The notes below the pieces were generated by a model. The model made no database searches. It had not been told where the DNA came from and saw only the letters and a list, made by a program, of their open reading frames with translations. Positions 30,715 through 43,044 of a stretch of 64,000 nt of DNA are shown piece by piece. The DNA comes from Ancylobacter sp. WKF20 (lineage in GTDB: Bacteria; Pseudomonadota; Alphaproteobacteria; Rhizobiales; Xanthobacteraceae). The DNA lies in the NCBI RefSeq assembly GCF_029760895.1, contig NZ_CP121679.1, positions 1-64,000 of the forward strand. The letters run 5' to 3'. A program made the translations under genes and the position numbers. Position 1 is the stretch's first letter, and each line of letters starts with the position of its first letter.

Positions 30715-32211
30715 CTACTCGTCGCTGACGAGGCGCTTCAGCGTCTCGATCTCGTCGGCCACCGCGCGGTCGCTGCCGACGAGGCCCTCGATCTTGCGCA
30801 CGGCGTGGAGCACCGTGGTGTGGTCGCGGCCGCCGAAGCGCCGGCCGATTTCCGGCAGCGAGCGCAGGGTCAGCATCTTGGCGAGGTACATCGCGATCTG
30901 GCGCGGCTTCACCACATTGGCGGTGCGGCGCTGCGAAAGGATGTCGGCGCGGGTGACGTTGTAGTGCTTGGCGACGATGCGCAGGATGTCGTCCACCCGC
31001 ACGCGCTTGGGCTCGGAGGAACGCACGAGGTCGCGCACGGCGGTCTCGGCCATTTCCAGCGTGATGGCGCGGGAGGTGAGCTGGTTATGCGCCAGAAGCC
31101 GGTTCAGCGCGCCGTCAAGGTCGCGGCCGTTCTGGCCGCAATTGCGGGCGATGAAGCTCAGCACGTCCGGCGGCACGTTGAAGCCGGGATGCTGCTGGGA
31201 CAGGGCGGCGACGCGGGCGGCGAGGATCTCGACACGCAGCTCCTCGTCGAGTGGCGCGATCTCCACGACCAGACCACCGGCAAGGCGCGAGCGCACGCGC
31301 TCTTCCAGCGCGTCCAGCTCCGCCGGCGGGCGATCAGCGGCGATCACAACCTGGCGGCCGGAATCCATCAGCGCGTTCAGCGTGTGGCAGAACTCCTGCT
31401 GCACGCTCTTGCCCTGCAGGAACTGCAGGTCGTCGATCACCAGCGTGTCGATGCCGCGCAGCTGTTCCTTGAAGGCGATGGCCGACTGGGTCTTCAGCGC
31501 GGCGACGAAGCCATACATGAAGCGCTCGGCCGTGAGGTACACGACGCGGCGGCCATGCTCCGGCCCGGCAGCGGCAATGGCCTGCAAAAGGTGCGTCTTG
31601 CCGAGGCCGACCGCGGCGTGGAGATAGAGCGGGTTGAACACCGGACCGCTGCCCGAGGGCGCGGCCGCGACCTTGAGCGCCGCCGCATGGGCGAGGCGGT
31701 TGGAATCGCCGAGCCGATAGGCCGCGAAGGTGAGGCGCGGGTCGAGCGGCGAGCCCCCGGCGACATCGCCCGAGGTGGTGGCCGGCGCGACGGGCGCGCT
31801 GGCGGCAAGGCGCGGCTCCGCCGCCGGGCGGACCATCGGCGTCGCCGCGACGCGCACGGGCGCGTTCGGCGCCCGCATCATGGCGGTGCGCACAATGAGG
31901 TCGACGCGGCCGACGCCCATTTCCTCAAGCCACAGCGTGGAAAGGCGCTCGATATAGTGCTGCTGGATCCAGGTCTTCAGGAAGCGGGTGGGCACCGAGA
32001 GGCGCACCGTGTCGCCAAAGATGCCGTCGAGCTCGAGGCGCGGGAACCAGCTCGAATAGACCTCTTCGCCGATCTCGGCGCGCAGGCGCCGGCGCACCTT
32101 TTCCCAGGCATCGCGGGGGGCGGTATCCAAATCGACAGAAGGGCCGGAGGCGGTTACCGGACCGGGAAAGGCTCCGCTGTCCGAAGACTGGAGGCTATTG
32201 GATTTGAACAT
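30715..32211 (-). CDS. dnaA: Chromosomal replication initiator DnaA
   Basis: AAA+ initiator that binds DnaA boxes and melts oriC. Domain I begins at [21 protein letters not shown]. The AAA+ core has VGLGKTHLL (Walker A), the sensor segment [12 protein letters not shown] and an arginine-finger region EERVRSRL. Domain IV ends with the box-binding helix [17 protein letters not shown]. The frame is open to ATGs at 32256 and 32289; 32211 (498 residues) is preferred because GGAG lies five bases upstream and the extra residues are not conserved. Separated from dnaN by 230 bp. Confidence 0.96.
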   Translation of the reverse strand: MFKSNSLQSSDSGAFPGPVTASGPSVDLDTAPRDAWEKVRRRLRAEIGEEVYSSWFPRLELDGIFGDTVRLSVPTRFLKTWIQQHYIERLSTLWLEEMGVGRVDLIVRTAMMRAPNAPVRVAATPMVRPAAEPRLAASAPVAPATTSGDVAGGSPLDPRLTFAAYRLGDSNRLAHAAALKVAAAPSGSGPVFNPLYLHAAVGLGKTHLLQAIAAAGPEHGRRVVYLTAERFMYGFVAALKTQSAIAFKEQLRGIDTLVIDDLQFLQGKSVQQEFCHTLNALMDSGRQVVIAADRPPAELDALEERVRSRLAGGLVVEIAPLDEELRVEILAARVAALSQQHPGFNVPPDVLSFIARNCGQNGRDLDGALNRLLAHNQLTSRAITLEMAETAVRDLVRSSEPKRVRVDDILRIVAKHYNVTRADILSQRRTANVVKPRQIAMYLAKMLTLRSLPEIGRRFGGRDHTTVLHAVRKIEGLVGSDRAVADEIETLKRLVSDE

Positions 32212-33303
32212 CGTCGCTCCGCTGGTTTTTTGCGGTTCTTGGGAAGGCAAAGACATGGACCCACCACGGCCGAAGCACCGTGCGAGCACGGCAGGGCCGA
32301 GAGTGTCCAGGAACGTTGCCGATGGAAAGTGATGGCCGTCTGGGCCGCGGATGGCTGTCTAGCTTGTGAGATCAGCAGCGCGGCCGGACACGGGCGCGGT
32401 CAGGTCGGAGGCCCTGCCTCCGGCGACCGGGAACAAGCGCAGAAATCCAGAGGCTCGATCACCTCGCCGGTCGATGCCGGCCGGCTGCGGAGCAGCCCTG
32501 ATCCTGAATCTCCGTTCACGCTCATTCGCGCAGTCATAGCAGCCCCTTCGCGGCAATTGTATTGCCGTCCCCGTCTCAAGATATCGTTTTTTGAAATTCT
32601 ACTGGAAACAAACGCGGATAAAACTCATTCCGCCAAGTCTGCTCCTGACATGCCTGCCCCTGTCGCAGAACATGTCATGTAATGGCTGGCCATCTGAGGC
32701 CGTGCCGCGAGGAGCGGTAGTAAAACAGCCACGCAACTACCCCCTCACGCCGGAATGAGTTGAACCTAAACTCAACTTTTCGCTGAAGTGCCCGGCAGAA
32801 CCGGATGACCACACCATACACAGGGCCCCCCCGTGGTGCAACGCCGTTGGCGGGTGAGGGGTGGCTCGCAGGGGCGAATCGACTGCCCAAATTTAGACCA
32901 TCAGTCGGCAAATCTCTGACTCGCTTGCAAGATTCCCCGGTGCACCATGACGGGTGTTTCCTCACCTATTTTTCGCCCTCCGGTGAGGCAGGGGTGACCG
33001 GGTGCGGCGATTCCGGAGGCGCCGTAGGCTGTGGGATACAAGCATATGAAATAAAAGGAGAATTTCTGCGCGCCCGAGTCCGGGGTAGGCGGCCTTTTGG
33101 GGCGATTCGCCCCTGCGCCGGGCGGTCGGGTGAGTCAAGCGCCGCCGCCTGTGCATCTCGTGAATCATCCACATCCAACGGCGTGATGTGACGGATTTGC
33201 AACGCTGCCATGACGCCGCCGCGCCGCCGCGAAGCGGCGTGTGCACTTGCTGCACAGAGGCGGCCCGGCCCCGGCTGGGGCGGCTTTGCACAGCGCCAAA
33301 ATG
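32212..33303. other. Long dnaA - rpsT intergenic region
   Basis: More than 1 kb with no convincing gene, unusual in this dense window. Seen: perfect inverted repeat CGGCAAT-TGT-ATTGCCG at 32551-32567; A+T-richer bases about 32570-32640; inverted repeat TGACATG (32646-32652)/CATGTCA (32671-32677); inverted repeat TGTGCA-N5-TGCACA at 33240-33256; and single near-matches to a DnaA box, TCATCCACA at 33165-33173 and CTTTGCACA at about 33284-33292. It must carry the dnaA promoter. No cluster of DnaA boxes was found, so an origin is not called. Confidence 0.5.
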
Positions 33304-33331
33304 CAAAAAGCCCGGCGCGGGCGCCGGGCTT
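33304..33331 (-). terminator. Rho-independent terminator of rpsT
   Basis: Stem AGCCCGGCG (33309-33317) with CGCCGGGCT (33322-33330) around a 4-base loop, followed on the minus strand by a run of five T residues. It lies 36 bp past the rpsT stop, so rpsT is transcribed separately from dnaA. Confidence 0.88.
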
Positions 33332-33366
33332 GCAAACTACTTGAAGTTGCTTTGCGTCGGGGGCCG

Positions 33367-33633
33367 TCAGGCGCCGAGCTTGGCCACGCGGCTGGCAAGG
33401 CGGGAGACCTTGCGCGACGCGGTGTTCTTGTGGAGCACGCCCTTCTGGGCAGCCCGCATGATCTCCGGCTCGGCCACCTTGAACGCGGTGGTCGCAGCTT
33501 CACGATCGCCGGTGGCGAGCGCGTCTTCGAGCTTACGCACAAAGGTCCGCATCCGCGAGCGGCGGTTCTTGTTGACCTCGGTACGGCGCTCGATCTTGCG
33601 AGCCGCCTTCTTGGCGGAGGGCGTATTGGCCAT
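33367..33633 (-). CDS. rpsT: 30S ribosomal protein S20
   Basis: Primary 16S rRNA-binding protein of the small subunit, 88 residues, highly basic. It opens with [20 protein letters not shown] and has the family core [15 protein letters not shown] and [19 protein letters not shown]. Length and composition are standard. Position upstream of dnaA and downstream of mutM/crotonase is the usual Rhizobiales order. Confidence 0.97.
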   Translation of the reverse strand: MANTPSAKKAARKIERRTEVNKNRRSRMRTFVRKLEDALATGDREAATTAFKVAEPEIMRAAQKGVLHKNTASRKVSRLASRVAKLGA

Positions 33634-33810
33634 CGGCCGTCCTCTTCATCATCGCAAGCCCGGTACGAACCGTTACTTGCCAGAATTTGGTTGCAAAAGA
33701 CAAAGCGGAGCCAACCCGGAGGAGCCCCGCGCGAGTGGCGGGCTTATAGTCGGCGCCCGCCGCCACGTCAATACGTAAGCGCCAGGCCAGCCCCTCTGGC
33801 AACGCTTCCT

Positions 33811-34584
33811 TTACCCATTGGTGAAGGAAGCAGAACGCTTTTCGACGAAAGCGGCCATGCCTTCCTTCTGGTCGGCGGTGGCGAACAGGGCCTGGAACAG
33901 CCGGCGCTCGAATCGGATGCCCTCGGCCAGCGTGGTCTCGAAGGCGCGGTTGACGCTCTCCTTGGTCATCATCACCGAGGCCAGCGAGAGGCCGGCGATG
34001 GTGTCGGCGACCTTCATCGCCTCGCTCTTCAGCTCGGCCAGCGGCACAACGCGTGAGACGAGGCCGTAGCGGTCAGCATCCTCCGCCGTGAGCTGGCGGC
34101 CGGTGAGGCACATCTCCATCGCCTTGGCCTTGCCGATGGCGCGGGTGAGGCGCTGCGAGCCGCCCGCGCCGGGCATGATGCCGAGCTGGATCTCCGGCTG
34201 GCCGAAGCGGGCATTGTCGGCGGCGAGGATGATGTCGCACATCATGGCGAGCTCGCAGCCGCCGCCCAGCGCGTAGCCCGCCACGGCGGCGATCACCGGC
34301 TTGCGGCAGCGCGACAGCCGCTCCCAGGAGGTGATGAAGTCCTCCGTATAGGTGGCGGGGAAGCCGAGCGCCTGCATCTCCTTGATGTCCGCACCGGCGG
34401 CAAAGGCCCGCTCGGAGCCGGTGAGGACGATGCAGCCGATGCCGGCATCCGCCTCGAAGCCGTCCAGCGCCCGCGCCAGTTCGGCGATCAGCGCCCCGTT
34501 AAGCGCGTTGAGCGCCTTGGGCCGGTTCAGCGTGACGATGCCGACCCGGCCATTGGTCTCCACCAGGATGTTGTCATAGGCCAT
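33811..34584 (-). CDS. Enoyl-CoA hydratase
   Basis: Crotonase-family hydratase of 257 residues acting in fatty acid beta-oxidation on 2-enoyl-CoA. The oxyanion segment is [10 protein letters not shown]. Both catalytic acids are present, in [11 protein letters not shown] and [20 protein letters not shown]. It lies nine bases downstream of mutM, probably in one operon. Unlike the crotonase-like protein at 20093-20800, it keeps both active-site glutamates. Confidence 0.93.
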   Translation of the reverse strand: MAYDNILVETNGRVGIVTLNRPKALNALNGALIAELARALDGFEADAGIGCIVLTGSERAFAAGADIKEMQALGFPATYTEDFITSWERLSRCRKPVIAAVAGYALGGGCELAMMCDIILAADNARFGQPEIQLGIMPGAGGSQRLTRAIGKAKAMEMCLTGRQLTAEDADRYGLVSRVVPLAELKSEAMKVADTIAGLSLASVMMTKESVNRAFETTLAEGIRFERRLFQALFATADQKEGMAAFVEKRSASFTNG

Positions 34585-34593
34585 GGGCGTTCC

Positions 34594-35493
34594 CTAGCGT
34601 TGGCAGGATGCACAATAGAAGGTGGAGCGCCCGCTCTGCACAAGCCGGGCGATGGTGCCCCGGCAGCCCGGCGTGAGGCAGGGCGCGTGCTCGCGGTCAT
34701 AGGCGCGGAAGGTGTGCTGGAAATAGCCGAGCGTGCCATCGACCTGCGCATGGTCGCGCAAGGTGGAGCCGCCGGCCGCGATGGCCTCCTCCAGCACGAG
34801 GCGGATGGTCTCGACGAGCCGGCGCGTGGCCGCCGTCGGCTTGCCGGTCGCGGTCACCAGCGAGGCGGCGAGCCGATCCGGCGCGATGCCGGCGCGGTGC
34901 AGCGCCTCGCACACATAGATGTTGCCGAGCCCCGCCACGACCTTCTGGTCGAGCAGCGCCGCCTTGATCGGCGTGCGCCGCCCCGCCAGCGCGCGGGCGA
35001 GGCCCTCGGCGTCGAAGGCATTGCCGAGCGGCTCCGGCCCCAGGGCGGCGAAGAGCGGGTGGCTCTCCAGCGCCGTGCGCGCGGTGAGCAGCATGGCGCC
35101 GAAGCGACGGGGATCGTTGTAGACGACCTCATGCCCGCCCTCGAGGCGGAACACCACATGGTCATGCGCCTCCGCCTTGGAGCGCGGCAGGTGGAAATCG
35201 CCGGGGACCACGGCCGGGGCGTGCGCCTCCTCAATGCGGAACGAGCCGGACATGCCCAGATGCATCACCAGCACCTCCGCCTCGCCCGTGGGGCCGGCAT
35301 CGAGATCGGCCAGCAGGTACTTGGCTCGCCGTCCGAGGCTGATGATGCGACGGCCGGTCAGCCGCTCGGCGAAGCGCTCGGGCAGCGGCCAGCGCAGATC
35401 GGGCCGGCGGGCGATGGCCTCGCGGATGAGGCGGCCCTCCATGACCGGCGCGAGGCCACGGCGGACGGTTTCGACCTCGGGAAGCTCGGGCAT
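34594..35493 (-). CDS. mutM: Formamidopyrimidine-DNA glycosylase
   Basis: Base-excision repair enzyme that removes 8-oxoguanine and formamidopyrimidines and nicks the site. 299 residues. The N-terminal [13 protein letters not shown] supplies the catalytic Pro2/Glu3. The helix-two-turn-helix region ([19 protein letters not shown]) and the C-terminal zinc finger ([19 protein letters not shown] followed by YCASCQ) are intact. Followed by the enoyl-CoA hydratase gene. Confidence 0.97.
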   Translation of the reverse strand: MPELPEVETVRRGLAPVMEGRLIREAIARRPDLRWPLPERFAERLTGRRIISLGRRAKYLLADLDAGPTGEAEVLVMHLGMSGSFRIEEAHAPAVVPGDFHLPRSKAEAHDHVVFRLEGGHEVVYNDPRRFGAMLLTARTALESHPLFAALGPEPLGNAFDAEGLARALAGRRTPIKAALLDQKVVAGLGNIYVCEALHRAGIAPDRLAASLVTATGKPTAATRRLVETIRLVLEEAIAAGGSTLRDHAQVDGTLGYFQHTFRAYDREHAPCLTPGCRGTIARLVQSGRSTFYCASCQR

Positions 35494-35565
35494 GGGTTTC
35501 CTGCTGGCGCGCGGGTTTTCTGCTGACGCGCACTGGCGCGTCCACGGCTCGCGGTGACGGTCCCT

Positions 35566-36186
35566 CTATATAAGAGAGAGAGCGTCGAGGAACGAGCGCA
35601 GCTCGCCGGCGCTGCGGAAGCTGTGGCCCGTGAGGCCCGCCGCGCGGGCGCCTTCGATATTGACGGGCTTGTCGTCGATCATCGCGGCTTCGGCAGGCGC
35701 GACGCCGTAGCGGGCGGCAAGCCGGGCATAGATCGCCGGGTCCGGCTTCTTGGTGCCGAACTCGGCGGCGACATGCATGGCCGAGCCGAACACGGCCCGC
35801 AGCTCCGGCACCAGCGCGTCGAAATGCTCGCCCATGATGAAGCCGTTATTGGTCAACAGCGCCAGCGCGGCCTTGTCCTTGACGGCCTGCGCGAGCGCGA
35901 CCGCTTCCGGGTCCAATGTCATGGCGAGGGCGCGGGTGCGGAACCAGTCCGCGCGCCCGAAGGGAATACCGAGCGCCTGGGAGCAGGCGGCAAGGTAGGC
36001 GTCCGCCGACAGCCTTCCCGCGTCGGAGGCGTCCTCTATGCCGCTGTCCCAGATGAGACGCGCCACCTCATCGACCGTCAGCCCCGCCATCGCGGCGATA
36101 GCGGATTGCCGCGCCTCGACGTCGTAGTGCAGCAGCACGTCGTCCATGTCGAAGATGACGAGACGGATGGGGGAGGGGAGTGCCAT
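35566..36186 (-). CDS. HAD-family hydrolase, subfamily IA
   Basis: Phosphatase-like HAD protein of 206 residues. Motif I is FDMDDVLLHYD near residues 11-21, motif II is ALLTNNGF, and motif III/IV is GTKKPDPAIYARLAARYGV then MIDDKPVNIEGARAAGL. The first motif ends in DDV rather than DGT/DGV. Cap domain is of the small helical type. Substrate unknown. It lies nine bases downstream of the IalB-like gene on the same strand. Confidence 0.87.
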   Translation of the reverse strand: MALPSPIRLVIFDMDDVLLHYDVEARQSAIAAMAGLTVDEVARLIWDSGIEDASDAGRLSADAYLAACSQALGIPFGRADWFRTRALAMTLDPEAVALAQAVKDKAALALLTNNGFIMGEHFDALVPELRAVFGSAMHVAAEFGTKKPDPAIYARLAARYGVAPAEAAMIDDKPVNIEGARAAGLTGHSFRSAGELRSFLDALSLI

Positions 36187-36195
36187 CGCCGCGCC

Positions 36196-36714
36196 TCAGG
36201 GAAGCGCGTCGAAGCCCTCGCCAAACCCCTTGAGGCTGAGCGGGATGCCGATGCCTTCCTCAGGCGTCTGGAAGACGATGAAGGTGGCGTTCTGGCCGTT
36301 GCGGAGCTGGTTGATCAGCTTGTCGTCCATCACGACCTCGGCGACGCAGCCATTGGGCACGCAGCGCACGAAGCCGGCGCGGCCGACATCCGTGTCGTCG
36401 ATCTTGAGGCCGAGGCCGGAAGGCAGCAGCACGCCGAGCGGGGCGAGCACGCGCAGAAGGCGGCTCTGCTGGTCGGCTGTCTTCAGCACGATGACGGTGA
36501 GGCCGACATTTGGCCGGTCATCGGCCTGCACGCTTTGCAGCAGCACGCACTGCTCGGACTGCGCACCGGGCGGTGTGTCGCAGCGAATCTGCCACTCACC
36601 ATGGACCGAACGCACGACCCCCTGCGCCTGCGCCCCGCCGCTGGCCACCGCCATAAGGGCGAAGGCAGCGAAGGCCGCAAGAAAGGACGAACGGAGGGCC
36701 GCGAAACCGCGCAT
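36196..36714 (-). CDS. Invasion-associated locus B (IalB) family protein
   Basis: Exported protein of 172 residues with a signal peptide (about residues 1-30, ending GGAQAQ). The mature domain begins HGEWQIRCDTPPG and has two cysteine pairs (CDTPPGAQSEQC and CVPNGC). These are IalB family features; the family is widespread in alphaproteobacteria as a periplasmic protein of unclear role. ATG 36714 has GGGAGA upstream; the frame extends to 36825 without support. Confidence 0.87.
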   Translation of the reverse strand: MRGFAALRSSFLAAFAAFALMAVASGGAQAQGVVRSVHGEWQIRCDTPPGAQSEQCVLLQSVQADDRPNVGLTVIVLKTADQQSRLLRVLAPLGVLLPSGLGLKIDDTDVGRAGFVRCVPNGCVAEVVMDDKLINQLRNGQNATFIVFQTPEEGIGIPLSLKGFGEGFDALP

Positions 36715-36965
36715 GGGCTGTCTCCCGAATAACTGACTGAGGAGTCTTCTAAAGAATCGCCACGGCGGGACAAGGCGAATCGTGCGTGAGCTGCGTATGA
36801 GCAGCACAGGAGGGGTGCCGGGCACCTCGCATCACATGCGTGTCAACAATGCGGCAGAGCAAGCCTTGCCCCAGCGGCATTGCAGATAGAACGGTTCCAG
36901 GCACCCGACGTCATGTCGCAGGAGCAGAAGGCCCCAGGCGCGTTGCCCGCGTGTTCTTTTTGTGT

Positions 36966-36979
36966 TTGATGAAGATCAA
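36966..36979 (+). promoter_or_regulatory. FNR/FixK-type box upstream of coxB
   Basis: TTGATGAAGATCAA is a perfect TTGAT-N4-ATCAA dyad, the consensus for Crp/Fnr-type oxygen regulators (FnrN/FixK). It ends 57 bp before the coxB start. Control of the aa3 oxidase operon by oxygen status is inferred; whether it activates or represses depends on the promoter position, which is not mapped. Confidence 0.7.
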
Positions 36980-37036
36980 ATGCCACTGGCCCGACGGGCG
37001 GCTTGGTTGTGCCTAGGCCGGGGTACAGGGGAGTTG

Positions 37037-39623
<2,587 letters not shown>

Positions 39624-39751
39624 TCGGCTGGATGTGACGTGACTGGCCTCCGGCGGCTGGCCGCCGGAGGCTCCCCACCCCGACTGGACGTGCCTTTCCA
39701 CCGTGCCGACCCGCAGCGACGCATCGCCACGCGCGATGCCGGAGTGACCTG

Positions 39752-40705
39752 ATGACCGACCTCGCCTCGCGCGATTACGACCTGACCCGCACGGAGCAGC
39801 GCCCGCTCGAGGCGCCGCACTATGCGTCGGTGTCGGACTATGTCGCGCTGCTGAAGCCGCGCGTGATGTCGCTCGTTATCTTCACCGCGCTGGTGGGTAT
39901 CGTGCGCGCGCCGGGCGACGTGCATCCGGTGATCGCCTTCACCGCCCTGCTGTGCATCGCCATCGGCGCCGGCGCGTCGGGCGCGCTGAACATGTGGTGG
40001 GATGCCGACATCGACGCGGTGATGAGCCGCACCAAGAACCGCCCGGTTCCCTCGGGGCGCGTGGCGCCGGGTGAGGCGCTGGCCTTCGGCATGACACTGT
40101 CCGTCGGTTCGGTGCTGGTGCTCGGCCTCTTGGTCAATGAGCTCTCGGCCGCGCTGCTCGCCTTCACCATCTTCTTCTATGCCGTCATCTACACGATGTG
40201 GCTGAAGCGCTGGACGCCGCAGAACATCGTCATCGGCGGTGCCGCCGGCGCCTTCCCGCCCATGGTCGGCTGGGCCGCGGCCTCGGGTGGCATCGGGCTG
40301 GAGAGCGTGCTGCTCTTCCTCATCATCTTCTTCTGGACGCCGCCGCATTTCTGGGCGCTGGCGCTCTACAAGTCCGGCGACTATGCGCGCGCTGGTGTGC
40401 CCATGCTGCCCGTCGTGGCCGGTACCGCCGAGACGCGCCGCCAGATCCTGCTCTACACGCTCATCCTCGTGCCGCTGGCCATGTCGCCCTTCTTCCTGGG
40501 CATGGCGGGCCTCGCCTATGGTGTCGTGTCGGGTGTCACGGGTGGTCTCATGCTGCTGCTCGCCATCCAGGTCTATCGCCGCCGCGAGGGTGCACCGGCA
40601 GAGCAGGCCGCCAAGCGGCTCTTCGCCTTCTCCATCCTTTATCTTTTCCTGCTCTTCGCCGTCCTCCTCATCGAGGCCGTCGCGCCGGCCGGGTTCGGGC
40701 TGTGA
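39752..40705 (+). CDS. ctaB: Protoheme IX farnesyltransferase (heme O synthase)
   Basis: UbiA-family prenyltransferase of 317 residues, multi-spanning, adding farnesyl to heme b to make heme o. The first Asp-rich motif is [21 protein letters not shown], and [23 protein letters not shown] follows. It supplies heme for the oxidase encoded just upstream. Confidence 0.96.
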   Translation: MTDLASRDYDLTRTEQRPLEAPHYASVSDYVALLKPRVMSLVIFTALVGIVRAPGDVHPVIAFTALLCIAIGAGASGALNMWWDADIDAVMSRTKNRPVPSGRVAPGEALAFGMTLSVGSVLVLGLLVNELSAALLAFTIFFYAVIYTMWLKRWTPQNIVIGGAAGAFPPMVGWAAASGGIGLESVLLFLIIFFWTPPHFWALALYKSGDYARAGVPMLPVVAGTAETRRQILLYTLILVPLAMSPFFLGMAGLAYGVVSGVTGGLMLLLAIQVYRRREGAPAEQAAKRLFAFSILYLFLLFAVLLIEAVAPAGFGL

Positions 40706-40730
40706 GCACATGGCACGGGGAGGAACGGTG

Positions 40731-40913
40731 ATGGCAGACAAGGACAAGCGGCCCCGGCCTGAGAATGAGGGTGTCGTGCTCACCGACGAGCAGAAGCGCC
40801 GCCGTCGCCAGCGTTCGGTCGCCATCGCCGCCGTTCTCGCGGCGCTCTGCGTGCTTTTCTACGTCGTCACCATCGTGAAGCTCGGCCCGGCCGTGCTGAT
40901 CCGGCCGCTGTGA
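40731..40913 (+). CDS. coxF: CoxF-like small membrane protein
   Basis: A 60-residue single-pass protein. A charged N-terminus (DEQKRRRRQRSVAIA) precedes one helix (AAVLAALCVLFYVVTIVKLGP). Such CoxF-like proteins sit between ctaB and ctaG in alphaproteobacterial oxidase operons. ATG 40731 has GGGAGGA upstream, and the stop is six bases before ctaG. Confidence 0.85.
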   Translation: MADKDKRPRPENEGVVLTDEQKRRRRQRSVAIAAVLAALCVLFYVVTIVKLGPAVLIRPL

Positions 40914-40919
40914 GGCGTC

Positions 40920-41537
40920 ATGGCGAACGAACCCGACATCCACACCGCTGAACCCGCCCCACGGGCCAGCACGCCGCGCAGCCACCGCATCGTCGCGCTG
41001 AGCTGCGTCGCCTTCGTCGCCACGATGGTGGGCGCGTCCTATGCGGCGGTGCCGCTCTACGAGATGTTCTGCCGCGTGACCGGCTTCGGTGGCGCAACGG
41101 TCGTCGCTGCCGCCGCGCCCGCCGAGACGCTGGAGCGGACGGTCGAGGTCCGCTTCGACGCCAATGTCGCGCCGGGCCTGAACTGGAGCTTCGCCCCGGA
41201 AATGCGCTCCATGCAGGTGCGCGTCGGCGAAACCAAGCTCGCCTATTACCGCGTGAAGAACCGCGGCACGACGCCCGTCACCGCCGCCGCCACCTATAAT
41301 GTGACGCCCGCCCAGTCCGGCCCCTATTTCGCGAAGATGCAGTGCTTCTGCTTCACGGACCAGACGCTGCAGCCGGGCGAGAGCCTCGACATGCCGGTCA
41401 TCTTCTTCGTCGATCCCTCGCTGGCCGAGGATCCGGAGATGAAGGCCCTCAAGACGATCACCCTGTCCTACACCTTCTTCCCGAAGGCGGCTCCGGTCGC
41501 CGCGGGCAAGCCGGAGCCGGGCAAGACCCCCTTGTGA
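40920..41537 (+). CDS. ctaG: Cytochrome c oxidase assembly protein CtaG (Cox11)
   Basis: Copper chaperone for the CuB site, 205 residues. One N-terminal membrane helix (about residues 22-43, ending in VPLYEMFCRVTGFGG) anchors a periplasmic immunoglobulin-like domain with the copper motif QCFCF near residue 140. Standard family length. Between coxF and coxC. Confidence 0.96.
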   Translation: MANEPDIHTAEPAPRASTPRSHRIVALSCVAFVATMVGASYAAVPLYEMFCRVTGFGGATVVAAAAPAETLERTVEVRFDANVAPGLNWSFAPEMRSMQVRVGETKLAYYRVKNRGTTPVTAAATYNVTPAQSGPYFAKMQCFCFTDQTLQPGESLDMPVIFFVDPSLAEDPEMKALKTITLSYTFFPKAAPVAAGKPEPGKTPL

Positions 41538-41654
41538 CCCGCACGGTCCCCGCGCCGGGGACAATGCGCGGACGCGACGTGATGCGAGCAGAACGCCACC
41601 TTGCCGCCACCCCGGTGACGGCGCGAGAATAAGACCGAACGGAGAGCGCGACCC

Positions 41655-42500
41655 ATGGCCGAGGCCCACGCGAAACACCACGACTACCATCTCGTCGACC
41701 CGAGCCCGTGGCCCTTCGTCATCTCGGTCTTCGCCTTCGTCATGGCGGTCGGCGCGGTCTTCTGGATGCATGGCCAGCTCACCTCGCTGGTCATGATCGT
41801 CGGTCTGCTCGGCATCATCTACACGATGATCGTCTGGTGGCGGGACATCATCCGCGAGGCCGAGCACCAGCACGCGCACACGCCGGTGGTTCAGCTCCAT
41901 CTGCGCTACGGCATGATCCTGTTCATCGCCTCCGAGGTGATGTTCTTTGTGGCGTGGTTCTGGGCGTTCTTCGACGCCTCGCTCTTCGCCGGCGAGGCGA
42001 TCAACTACACCCGCGCCGAGTTCACTGGCGGGCACTGGCCGCCGACCGGCATCGAGGTGTTCAACCCGTGGCACCTCCCGCTGCTGAACACGCTGATCCT
42101 GCTCACCTCCGGCACCACGCTCACCTGGGCGCACCACGCGCTCGTCCATGGTGACCGTCAGGGCGCCAAGTGGGGCCTGTGGCTTACGGTCGGCCTCGGC
42201 TTCATCTTCTCGCTGCTGCAGGCCTATGAGTACAGCCACGCCGCCTTTGCCTTCTCGGGCAACATCTATGGCGCCACCTTCTTCATGGCGACCGGCTTCC
42301 ACGGCTTCCACGTCATCGTCGGCACCATCTTCCTCGCCGTGTGCCTGGGCCGTATCTATGCGGGCCACTTCACGCCGACCCACCATTTCGGCTTCGAAGC
42401 GGCGGCCTGGTACTGGCACTTCGTCGACGTGGTGTGGCTGTTCCTGTTCACCTTCATCTATGTGTGGGGCGCGGCCGGCGCGGCTGCTGCCGCTGCCTGA
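41655..42500 (+). CDS. coxC: Cytochrome c oxidase subunit III
   Basis: Third core subunit of the aa3 oxidase, 281 residues, seven membrane helices. Typical segments: VVWWRDIIREAEHQHAHTPVV, RYGMILFIASEVMFFVAWFW, and the C-terminal HHFGFEAAAWYWHFVDVVWLFLF. ATG 41655 follows GGAGAGCG. Confidence 0.97.
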   Translation: MAEAHAKHHDYHLVDPSPWPFVISVFAFVMAVGAVFWMHGQLTSLVMIVGLLGIIYTMIVWWRDIIREAEHQHAHTPVVQLHLRYGMILFIASEVMFFVAWFWAFFDASLFAGEAINYTRAEFTGGHWPPTGIEVFNPWHLPLLNTLILLTSGTTLTWAHHALVHGDRQGAKWGLWLTVGLGFIFSLLQAYEYSHAAFAFSGNIYGATFFMATGFHGFHVIVGTIFLAVCLGRIYAGHFTPTHHFGFEAAAWYWHFVDVVWLFLFTFIYVWGAAGAAAAAA

Positions 42501-42523
42501 GGGTGACCCCATCGCGTGAGATC

Positions 42524-42551
42524 AGGGCGGCGAGAGCCGCCCTTTTCTTTT
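42524..42551 (+). terminator. Rho-independent terminator after coxC
   Basis: AGGGCGGC (42524-42531), loop GAGA, GCCGCCCT (42536-42543), followed by TTTCTTTT. It lies 24 bp after the coxC stop and should end or attenuate oxidase operon transcripts before the DUF983 gene. Confidence 0.88.
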
Positions 42552-42657
42552 GGCCCGAGCGCGAGCCGTTGCCGCGCGGGCAACCCTGCCTGCGGCATAG
42601 CGGCAGGGCCGATGGTCGGGATTTCACTTCTGCCGCCAAGCGGAGTAGAAGCCGGAC

Positions 42658-43044
42658 ATGGACCTGCAACCGTTCCATTCGGGCGTCTCGCCCTATCAGG
42701 CCGGCTTCACCTGCCGCTGTCCGCGCTGCGGGCGGGGCAAGCTGTTCAACGGCTTCCTCACCGTCGCACCAAGCTGCGAGTCCTGCGGTCTCGACTACAG
42801 CTTCGATGATTCCGGCGATGGCCCGGTGGTCTTCATCATCCTGCTCGCCGGCTCGCTCGTCGTGGGGCTGGCGCTCTGGGTGGAGATCGCCTTCGCCCCG
42901 CCCTTCTGGGTCCATGCCGTGCTCTGGACGCCGCTCGTGCTGATCTCGACGCTGGGCCTGCTCCGGCCGCTCAAGGCGACGATGATCGCCCTGCAATACG
43001 CCAAGAAGGCCCAGCAGGGCCGCCTCGATTCGGGTGATGCGTGA
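42658..43044 (+). CDS. DUF983 membrane protein
   Basis: A 128-residue protein with an N-terminal zinc-ribbon-like pair of CxxC motifs (CRCPRCGRGKLF and CESCGLDY) and two membrane helices. DUF983 proteins travel with oxidase assembly genes in alphaproteobacteria. The stop overlaps the GTG start of surf1 (GTGA), so the two are coupled. Confidence 0.9.
   Translation: MDLQPFHSGVSPYQAGFTCRCPRCGRGKLFNGFLTVAPSCESCGLDYSFDDSGDGPVVFIILLAGSLVVGLALWVEIAFAPPFWVHAVLWTPLVLISTLGLLRPLKATMIALQYAKKAQQGRLDSGDA

Noticed and set aside
30643..32682. 679-codon open frame antisense to dnaA
   Set aside because: A mirror of dnaA coding periodicity; no recognisable domain.
32675..32965. 96-codon minus-strand open frame in the dnaA-rpsT gap
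   Set aside because: No ribosome site, no recognised motif, and a composition unlike neighbouring proteins; treated as non-coding.
32212..33366. Chromosomal origin oriC next to dnaA
   Set aside because: Only isolated one-mismatch DnaA-box-like sequences were found, not a cluster. In many alphaproteobacteria the origin is not at dnaA. GC skew could not be computed.
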